50,167 bases of DNA, from NCBI GenBank assembly GCA_016840285.1, contig JAEOSR010000058.1, forward strand, positions 1 to 50,167. The letters are read 5' to 3'. The first letter of the stretch is position 1; each line of letters begins with the position of its first letter. Position numbers and translations under genes: made by a program. Shown here piece by piece: positions 44,402 to 50,167 of this stretch. Origin of the DNA: Candidatus Hodarchaeota archaeon. Its GTDB lineage: Archaea > Asgardarchaeota > Heimdallarchaeia > Hodarchaeales > Hodarchaeaceae. The notes under the pieces were generated by a model. That model saw only the letters and a list, made by a program, of their open reading frames with translations, had not been told where the DNA came from and searched no databases.

Positions 44402-44761
44402 ATAGGTACAGGTCAATTTAACACATTTGCATTACAGATATTATCTGAGAATCTTAGGATTTAGTAAGTTGCTGCTCGAAGAGGAGTCTATCAATCCTAC
44501 TTTCTGATACAGATGAAGGGTACTATTGCAGCTTTACATAAAGTAATTGTTAAGGGATTTCTTCGTAAATATGAAAAAGGCGTTCATAAACCGACTCCAG
44601 GCGATAAAATAGATAAAGTGGGCTTTTCGTTCGTTTATGAATTTTCGACATTATTCACGAATTCGTGTCGCTTTTGAAAATCTTTTTGCTATATATAATA
44701 TCATTTCACATTTTTCTCTTGTTGAAAAAAACAGTTCCTTTTCCCAAGGAGTTCATTAATA
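44402..44761. other. 360-bp region before the first response regulator; a weak short frame and possible debris
   Basis: A frame at 44513-44677 could encode 54 residues starting MKGTIAALHKVIVKGF, with no recognised family and no clear SD. Bases 44469-44498 resemble 48501-48530 (about 21 of 30 identical, ungapped), suggesting shared debris at both ends of the response regulator-ferredoxin-AOR region. From about 44664 the sequence is the duplicated promoter of the regulator gene. Confidence 0.4.
44664..44761 (+). promoter_or_regulatory. Promoter of response regulator 1, duplicated before regulator 2
   Basis: GTGTCGCTTTTGAAAATC, then a TATA-like GCTATATATAATATCA at about 44689-44704, 60-70 bp before the ATG, then TTTCCCAAGGA as SD. 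The same elements in the same spacing precede the second regulator gene (45417-45511). Confidence 0.65.
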
Positions 44762-45232
44762 ATGCCCACTTCAAATTGTGAATTAGAAAATGGTTCTAAA
44801 TCTTTAAAAATAGCAATGGCTGTTCAGAGTTTAATGATTGTTGAGGATAATCCAGATTTGCAGCAGTTTTACAAGTTTTTCTTTGAAACAACCCCTTGGA
44901 GAATTATTGCTCAGATAACTAATGGTTTAATAGCTAAAAAATACTATATCGATATTTTTCCAAAACCTACAATAGTGTTGATTGATATTGAACTTCCCGG
45001 GTGTTCTGGTTTTAGTGTTACTCGGTATATTCTCAGAAATAACCCAGCTCAGAAAATAGTCTTAATCAGTGGAAAAGTAGATTTCATGCATGATTCATCA
45101 ATACCATCTGATCTTTGTAACATACCCAGGATGTCTAAACCATTTCATTTTAATGAACTACTTGATGTTTTATACAAATTAGCCTCCTTTGATTCAGTTG
45201 TTCAAAAGATCGAAACACACGCATCATTTTGA
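44762..45232 (+). CDS. Single-domain response regulator 1
   Basis: A CheY-like receiver domain of 156 aa with no output domain. Acidic pair E28-D29 (IVEDNPDLQQFY), phospho-acceptor D75 (VLIDIELPGCSG), S103 (LISGK) and K126 (RMSKPF) are all in place, so phosphorylation is expected. The C-terminal 15 residues differ from its twin at 45512. No histidine kinase is in the window. Tandem copy of a unit that also carried ferredoxin and AOR genes. Confidence 0.88.
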   Translation: MPTSNCELENGSKSLKIAMAVQSLMIVEDNPDLQQFYKFFFETTPWRIIAQITNGLIAKKYYIDIFPKPTIVLIDIELPGCSGFSVTRYILRNNPAQKIVLISGKVDFMHDSSIPSDLCNIPRMSKPFHFNELLDVLYKLASFDSVVQKIETHASF

Positions 45233-45317
45233 TCCAATCACAAAATAATTCTGGACTACGAATCATATACTCCAAGGATACTATTTAAAATCCTTTATTC
45301 CTCAGATATATACCAAA

Positions 45318-45412
45318 GAAGGATTGAATCAACTAGTTGAGAAGTATAGAGGGAAGGAAACCTCTTCAATACGTATGAAATTCTCTTAAAAGAACGATAT
45401 CAGAGTTCATGA
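45318..45412 (+). pseudogene. Ghost of an AOR gene (two C-terminal fragments)
   Basis: Two pieces of the second AOR gene in the right order. EGLNQLVEKYRGKE (45318-45359) matches residues 420-433 of AOR 2 (EGLDQLTEKYGGSE). After a large deletion and frame shift, NTYEILLKERYQSS and a stop (45368-45412) match its C-terminus NAYGVLLRERYQSN. Nothing between them survives. The regulator 2 promoter begins five bases after the stop. Confidence 0.85.
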
Positions 45413-45416
45413 TTTC

Positions 45417-45511
45417 ATGTCACTTTTGATAATCTTCCTGCTATATATATTATTAATACATTCTTTCTTATTGAAAAAACACAGCCACTTTTTCCAAGGA
45501 TTTCGTTAATT
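45417..45511 (+). promoter_or_regulatory. Promoter of response regulator 2 (duplicate of 44664-44761)
   Basis: CATGTCACTTTTGATAATC, TATA-like GCTATATATATTATTA at about 45440-45455, and TTTCCAAGGA before the ATG parallel the regulator 1 promoter. Both copies keep the TATA element and SD, so both genes are probably expressed. Confidence 0.65.
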
Positions 45512-45949
45512 ATGCCCACTTCAAATAATTGGGAATTGAATAGTGATTTTAAAGCTCTAAAAATATCAACTGCCGATAGCAGTTTAATGATTGTCGAGGA
45601 TAATCCAGATTTGCAACAGTTTTACAAGTTTGTCTTTCAAACAACCCCTTGGAAAATTATTTCCCAAATTAGTAATTGTTTAATAGCTAAAAAATGTTAT
45701 ACTGAGATTTTTCCAAAACCAACAATAGTTTTGATTGATATTGAACTTCCTGGGTGTTCTGGTTTTAGTGTTGCTCGGTACATTCTCAGATTTAACCCAG
45801 CTCAGAAAATAGTCTTAATTAGTGGCAAAATAGACTTTATGGATGATTCATCAATCCCACTTGATCTATATTGCATCCCAAGGATGTCTAAACCATTTCA
45901 TTTTAAAGATCTACTTGATGTTTTGAACAGATTAGCATCCTCAAATTAA
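45512..45949 (+). CDS. Single-domain response regulator 2
   Basis: A 145-residue receiver domain, twin of the gene 750 bp upstream. E29-D30, D76, S104 and K127 are conserved. The two differ mainly near the N-terminus and at the last residues; the central blocks QQFYKF, TTPW, VLIDIELPGCSGFSV and PAQKIVLISGK are almost the same. It is directly followed by the ferredoxin-AOR 2 genes. Similarity between 45250-45275 and 46000-46025 shows that the 3' flank was also part of the duplicated unit. Confidence 0.88.
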   Translation: MPTSNNWELNSDFKALKISTADSSLMIVEDNPDLQQFYKFVFQTTPWKIISQISNCLIAKKCYTEIFPKPTIVLIDIELPGCSGFSVARYILRFNPAQKIVLISGKIDFMDDSSIPLDLYCIPRMSKPFHFKDLLDVLNRLASSN

Positions 45950-46131
45950 TTTTTTTAAAAGATTGACACACCTGCAACTTTTTGAAGCAAATAGGAAAAA
46001 TCTTGACTACGAATCACATATTACCTCTGAGAATGTTGTTAAGATAATCTTTCTCTAGAGGTTATCCTTTATTAAAGCAATCCTAAGGTTGAAATACTCT
46101 TCTTAGATCAGGAACTAGGGATGAATTGGTG

Positions 46132-46566
46132 ATGACAAAACGTTTACGTGTTGCATACCTTGAACGATGTGTTGGGTGTTATCAATGCACATTTGCCTGT
46201 GCAAGAGTGACTGAAAAAGTATTAAGTGTAGACAGGACATCTATAAATGTGAGAACTGTGGGGGGGTATGAGGGAACATTCGCTGTTGTTGTATGTAGAG
46301 GTTGTCTTGATCCACCATGCATTCCTGTCTGCCCTATAGAAGGAGCAATCAGACGGAGAGAAAAGGGGGGAGGAGTTCTTATTGATCGAAGGGTATGTGA
46401 CTCAGAACAGTGTCGTCATGAATGTGTGGATGCCTGTCCAATACCGGGAGCAATTCATATTGACCCTGATCTTCATAATGCGATTGTATGTCGGCAGTGC
46501 GGCACGTGTGTGAAATTTTGTCCTACAGGTGTGCTTGCCATGGAGGAGCCAAAATCAGGATTTTAA
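46132..46566 (+). CDS. Four-cluster ferredoxin-like electron-transfer protein, partner of AOR 2
   Basis: A 144-residue HybA/BamC-type protein with 16 cysteines in four 4Fe-4S sets: C13, C16, C19, C23; C55, C58, C63, C67; C89, C94, C98, C102; C120, C123, C126, C130. No signal peptide, so cytoplasmic. Start ATG 46132; TTG 46126 and GTG 46129 are in frame. The AOR gene begins three bases after its stop. Similar small subunits carry electrons from AOR-family catalytic subunits. The 5' end of a second copy survives at 48457-48501. Confidence 0.9.
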   Translation: MTKRLRVAYLERCVGCYQCTFACARVTEKVLSVDRTSINVRTVGGYEGTFAVVVCRGCLDPPCIPVCPIEGAIRRREKGGGVLIDRRVCDSEQCRHECVDACPIPGAIHIDPDLHNAIVCRQCGTCVKFCPTGVLAMEEPKSGF

Positions 46567-46569
46567 GAG

Positions 46570-48372
46570 GTGAGATTACTGGAAACAATACCACAGGATA
46601 TTCTTGAAATTGATCTTACTACTCAAGGTGTTAAGCGCTATCCACGACCAGATTTATTCACCAAATGGTTAGGGGGGGTAGGAGTCGCAGTTAACTTGCT
46701 CCATGAACATGTACCATCAAAAGCAGATCCTCTAAAGAAAGATAATGCCATTATCTTTGCTATAGGCCCTCTGTCAACATTTTATCCAATTGTTTCTAAA
46801 ACTGTTGCTGTTTTTAAAAGCCCTCTTACTGGTGACCTTGGCGAATCATATGCAGGCGGTCGTTTATCACTTGCAATGCGTTTTTCAGGTTTAGGTGCCA
46901 TTATTATCAAAGGACAAGCTGAGAAATCATCTTATATCTCAATAAATGATGAGAAAGTTGATATCAGACGAGCAGGGCCACTCGCATACATGTATACTTC
47001 AACTCTTGGCAGGGTTTTACGTGAACTCATTCCAGTTGGACCAGGAAGACGTTCGAGTATTCGAATAGGCCAAGCGAGTGAGAATCTCGTTAGATATGGA
47101 AATGTCATTGTGGATAGTTTTCGTCACTTTGGGAGATTAGGGGTCGGTACTGTTCTTGGAGCTAAACGGGTGAAAGCGATAATAATTAGCGGCTCTAAGG
47201 ATATCCCTCTAGATTCCTCGAACATTGATCGACGCAGTTATCTGAAAACCTACAAAAAGATCTGGGATCAATGTGTTAAGACAGATAGTATGAGAAAATA
47301 TCACGTATTAGGAACTCCCCAAAGTGTCCTTCCATTAAACGAACTCAACTCTTTACCTACAAAGAACTTCAAATTTGGAAAATTTGAAAAAGTGGAATGT
47401 ATTTCTGGGGAAAAATTTGTTGAAACATACCTTGGAAGACGAGTATCATGTAATACCTGCCCAGTAGGTTGTATTCATGTAGCAATTCTCCGAGAGCGTT
47501 ATGGAGTTGATTCACCTGCTGATTTACATTCTATAGCTGTTCCCTATGATTATGAACCAATATATGCCCTTGGATCAATCCTTCAAATTGGTGATGGGAT
47601 AGAATTACTCAAACTTATCGAACAAACTGAACGACTCGGGTTGGATGCTATCACAACAGGGGTCATTCTGGGATGGATGGCAGAGGCTTATGAGAAAGGA
47701 TTACTATCCAATGAAGATACCCAGGGGTTGTCTATCAACTTTGGGAACGTCGGTGACTTCCTAGAAATTATAAAAAGAATTACCTATCGAAACTCTGAAG
47801 ATAAGGATCTTTATTGGTATGCTGGAGAAGGGTTGGATCAATTAACAGAAAAGTATGGAGGAAGTGAATTTGCAGTGCGTTTTAATAATAACCCACCTGC
47901 AGGTTACTCTACTGGTCCTTTCTCCATGATCGGTCACGCTATTGGAGCAAGACATTCTCATTTAGATAACGCAGGATATTCACTTGACCAAAAAACATTC
48001 GATAAAACTCTCTCTCCCTCGGAGGCCGTTCTGGCGCTATCTAAAGAGGAGGAATGGCGTAATGTTCTAAATTCGTTAATAGTATGTTTATTTGCACGAA
48101 GCATATATACTCCTCAATTGGTCGTGGAATGCCTGCAAAATCTTGGATCAAATAAAACAGAAGAAGAACTATTACAATTGGGATTAGAAATCCAAAAATT
48201 GCGTATTAAAACAAAACTACGATTTGGATTCAAATATGATGCGTTATTAGAGAAAATTCCACAACGTATATATGAGATGCCAACTGCTCATGGGTTACTT
48301 TCTAGAACCCAATTAAGTAACCTCATCAACGCGTATGGAGTTCTTTTAAGAGAACGATATCAGAGTAATTAG
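46570..48372 (+). CDS. Aldehyde ferredoxin oxidoreductase family protein (AOR 2)
   Basis: A 600-residue tungsten/molybdenum pterin enzyme of standard length. Cluster ligands are in CNTCPVGC (C294, C297, C301; CX2CX3C) with distal C506 (LIVCLFARS). Pterin-site segments LGGVGVAVNLL, AVFKSPLTGDLG and GRLGVGTVLGAKRVKAI, and the GLDAITTGVILGWMAEAY block are present. Start GTG 46570; no ATG is available. Operon with the four-cluster protein, as in heterodimeric AOR-like enzymes. Expected reaction: aldehyde to carboxylate with electrons passed to the partner. Ghosts of this gene lie upstream. Confidence 0.92.
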   Translation: MRLLETIPQDILEIDLTTQGVKRYPRPDLFTKWLGGVGVAVNLLHEHVPSKADPLKKDNAIIFAIGPLSTFYPIVSKTVAVFKSPLTGDLGESYAGGRLSLAMRFSGLGAIIIKGQAEKSSYISINDEKVDIRRAGPLAYMYTSTLGRVLRELIPVGPGRRSSIRIGQASENLVRYGNVIVDSFRHFGRLGVGTVLGAKRVKAIIISGSKDIPLDSSNIDRRSYLKTYKKIWDQCVKTDSMRKYHVLGTPQSVLPLNELNSLPTKNFKFGKFEKVECISGEKFVETYLGRRVSCNTCPVGCIHVAILRERYGVDSPADLHSIAVPYDYEPIYALGSILQIGDGIELLKLIEQTERLGLDAITTGVILGWMAEAYEKGLLSNEDTQGLSINFGNVGDFLEIIKRITYRNSEDKDLYWYAGEGLDQLTEKYGGSEFAVRFNNNPPAGYSTGPFSMIGHAIGARHSHLDNAGYSLDQKTFDKTLSPSEAVLALSKEEEWRNVLNSLIVCLFARSIYTPQLVVECLQNLGSNKTEEELLQLGLEIQKLRIKTKLRFGFKYDALLEKIPQRIYEMPTAHGLLSRTQLSNLINAYGVLLRERYQSN

Positions 48373-48456
48373 AGCTCGTGTAACCTGCTTAGCTTTTCGG
48401 TTGGTGATCATATTGCCAAACCAGATGAAAACAATAGAGAAGATAAAAGCAATAAT

Positions 48457-48501
48457 ACAAAACGTTTACACGTCGCATACCTTGAACGATATGATAACTG
48501 A
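48457..48501 (+). pseudogene. Ghost of the ferredoxin gene (5' end)
   Basis: Fourteen codons, TKRLHVAYLERYDN and a stop, match the start of the intact partner gene (MTKRLRVAYLERCVG) and share CGCATACCTTGAACGAT at DNA level. It lies 85 bp after AOR 2, where the next tandem ferredoxin gene would begin. Confidence 0.85.
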
Positions 48502-48615
48502 GGTTCTTCTAGAAGAAGAGTGTCATAATCGACCTTAACTTCAGCATTCTCCCTAACAGGATCAACATAAAGCCTCACACAATAATTTTAATGGATCTAG
48601 AATAATAATGGGGAG

Positions 48616-48933
48616 TTAAACTTTTAATTCCGCCCTAACTTCATAATGCTGAGAGCGTGCGTCAAAACGAGAAAGTAATGCTCTTGCTTTAGGAGGGACA
48701 ACTGCTAACTCATAGTCTTCTCCAGCAAAAGCGCGAATGGCTTCTAATGAATCAAACCACATAATAGTGATGAACTCCACCTCATCACCAATATTACGAC
48801 GAAAGAGATGAATTCCTTTATAACCAGCAATCTGACGGTTCTCTATACCGAGGAAAATTTCACTCCTGAGAATTGATTCATAAGCTTCAGCGTTCTCAAG
48901 CGATGTCCAACCATGCCAAATTCGACTAATCAT
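48616..48933 (-). CDS. Antibiotic biosynthesis monooxygenase (ABM)-like protein
   Basis: A 105-residue ferredoxin-like-fold protein of the ABM/EthD-type superfamily: RIWHGWTSLENAEAYESIL, GYKGIHLFRR, VEFITIMWFDSLEAIRAFAG and VVPPKARALLSRFD. The pattern (a short strand, a helix with residue pairs, and W-F-D-S) is typical. These small dimers have varied roles, including heme or quinone chemistry. GGAGG lies before the ATG. It is convergent with the AOR 2 region. Confidence 0.75.
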   Translation of the reverse strand: MISRIWHGWTSLENAEAYESILRSEIFLGIENRQIAGYKGIHLFRRNIGDEVEFITIMWFDSLEAIRAFAGEDYELAVVPPKARALLSRFDARSQHYEVRAELKV

Positions 48934-49256
48934 GTTTAATTCCTCCTTACTAGTGTTTTACACTTTTTTTCTATTAATTCTTTTCTTCAGTTTTTGCTAA
49001 TTTTTGATTGTCAGAAAAATTCTACCCATATAATATGATTTATAGCTATTTTTTTCATTGGGATCGCTAGGATTAATAAATAAATGATATTGCTACTTTT
49101 CAAAGACTAGGGAAAGTGTGGAATGATCTTTTGACAATCACTCTAAATCTCTTAAAAGTCAATTAATTGGGAGATAGCTCATTTTTTGTACGTTATATTT
49201 TCTGTCTATCGATTTTTAAGGTGTTTACAAGGAAATACTTAAATACCAGTCAAAGA

Positions 49257-49664
49257 ATGATCATTAGGGAATTATTTAATTTTGATAAAAATTTCAAAAT
49301 TAGACTTTGGAGCTACTTTGGAGCTACTGCTTTAACCTTTATCTATCTAGGAATAGGGTACAGTATTTTTCTCACTCTTTTGATAGGATTAGCTTTAATT
49401 CCACATCCAAAATTTCTCTTAATTACACTGATAGGAGCTTTTTTAATAGCAATTTTCATACCGTTAATTTGGGTCTTGAATCAAACGGATCTGTCATGGT
49501 TACTGTACCTTTCGCCATTTTATTACTTCGATGTCGCAGGCATGCTGTTGAATGACATCAATCTCCTATTGGTAATTCCAGAAACTATCATTTATGGAGT
49601 AATAATTATTGTCTTTTTCGTTTCTGTTGTCAAATTCTGGACGCCAAGGAGGGATATCGCCTAA
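49257..49664 (+). pseudogene. C-terminal fragment of an ABC-2 type permease
   Basis: A frame of about 135 residues from ATG 49257 (TTG 49167 is in frame) with three or four helices, ending YLSPFYYFDVAGMLL, a helix and FWTPRRDIA. The ending matches the C-terminus of ABC-2 permeases (YLSP before the last helix, RDI after it). The N-terminal half of such a protein and any ATPase are missing, so it is probably a remnant; a small stand-alone membrane protein is the alternative. Confidence 0.5.
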
Positions 49665-49695
49665 AACAACACACATCAACATTATGATGAGTACT

Positions 49696-50167
49696 CTATG
49701 ATTTTGTTTCCCAACCTTTGTTAAGAACGTCTATATAAACATCTTGAGGCATTAATTCCTGGCTTATCGTCGAAAGATATTTTTGAGATATTTTTCCTTG
49801 CTTAATAATTTGATTTCCTGCTTTTTTTGCAGCGGCGTTTATATCATCAATGACACTCTCTTTACGCAATGGTACTAATGCGACTGAATGAGGCCTTAGT
49901 AACGCGCCAGCAAACTCCCTGTTAAAGTTATTACAAAACGCTTTAAAATAAGTTATCATCGGGTCAAAATTCTCCATCTTCCACCAGGCAGCACTAGAAA
50001 CATAGACGAATTTGCCAAGTTTCACATCTTCTCTTAGTGGGTGCCGACAACGACCAGCGCGTAACTCAGTAAAAGGTTTCATCAAAGCAATCAAGCGATC
50101 TATTAATGTTTTCATTGATCCATTTATTCCATCACAATAGATTGGAGAAGCGAATATCCATATGTCC
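49696..50167 (-). CDS. NADPH-dependent FMN reductase/flavodoxin-like protein, 5' end cut by the window
   Basis: C-terminal 156 residues of a flavoprotein. The frame is open to the window edge: DIWIFASPIYCDGINGSM precedes KTLIDRL. The WIFASPIYxxxxxxxMKxLIDR pattern is the FMN-binding loop of the NADPH-dependent FMN reductase (iron-sulfur flavoprotein) family. It is followed by FVYVSSAAWW. The cysteine-rich N-terminal part, if present, is outside the window. ATG 50115 is an internal Met, not the true start. Confidence 0.85.
   Translation of the reverse strand, partial: DIWIFASPIYCDGINGSMKTLIDRLIALMKPFTELRAGRCRHPLREDVKLGKFVYVSSAAWWKMENFDPMITYFKAFCNNFNREFAGALLRPHSVALVPLRKESVIDDINAAAKKAGNQIIKQGKISQKYLSTISQELMPQDVYIDVLNKGWETKS

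Noticed and set aside
44762..45949. The two receiver-domain genes as an assembly artefact
   Set aside because: They differ at many positions in protein and promoter and have different debris on each side, so they are a real, older duplication.
1..50167. CRISPR arrays, insertion sequences, integrases, rRNA and tRNA genes
   Set aside because: No regularly spaced short repeats, transposase-like proteins, rRNA motifs or convincing tRNA T-loop/acceptor pairs were seen by eye. A dedicated tRNA scan could still find a missed one.

Overview
The window is A+T-rich prokaryotic DNA, and archaeal on several counts. Genes have TATA-like boxes rather than -35/-10 pairs, and many starts are TTG or GTG. Exported proteins end in a PGF-like motif, one membrane helix and a KRRK tail. 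There are two tungsten-type aldehyde ferredoxin oxidoreductase (AOR) paralogues and a MoaD-like protein. Two large acidic surface proteins resemble families common in Asgard (Lokiarchaeia-like) genomes. I favour an Asgard archaeon at moderate confidence; no rRNA, tRNA or eukaryotic-signature protein in the window settles it.

Layout. 1-660: 5' end of a LeuC-type hydro-lyase gene, divergent from a small zinc-ribbon gene. 0.9-4.5 kb: a very large FtsX-type permease without an adjacent ATPase. 4.5-13.8 kb (minus): a peptide-import locus read from 13.8 kb downwards: OppB, OppC, OppD, OppF, a membrane-anchored secreted protein, the substrate-binding protein, an Asp/Glu/hydantoin-type racemase and an M19 dipeptidase. 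14.06-14.75 kb: gene ruins (a dead leuD, zinc-ribbon fragments, a leuC start). 14.75-16.5 kb: intact LeuC/LeuD-like pair. 16.5-22.3 kb: DUF362 iron-sulfur protein, small proteins, ABC-2 exporter. 22.5-27.6 kb: AOR 1, HEAT-like protein, MoaD-like protein, isocitrate/isopropylmalate-type dehydrogenase, HD protein. 27.8-39.6 kb: CPBP-like membrane protein, two surface paralogues, DUF2085 protein, epimerase, DinB protein, a nucleotidylyltransferase/CinA-like pair and a lone citrate lyase alpha subunit. 40-43.5 kb: zinc/manganese ABC importer with a DtxR-type regulator. 43.5-48.4 kb: metallo-beta-lactamase-fold protein, two tandem response regulators, a four-cluster ferredoxin and AOR 2, with ghosts of further copies. 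48.6 kb to the end: ABM-like protein, ABC-2 permease fragment, truncated FMN reductase.

Working together. The organism appears to import and cleave peptides (possibly containing D-residues), oxidise aldehydes with W/Mo enzymes that pass electrons to ferredoxin, and import Zn/Mn under a metal-sensing repressor.

The two main results are these. First, the peptide-binding protein appears circularly permuted: the segment that normally forms its C-terminal end sits directly after the signal peptide. Second, three loci (LeuCD, AOR 1, and response regulator-ferredoxin-AOR 2) are flanked by decayed pieces of their own genes, a record of repeated tandem duplication and loss.
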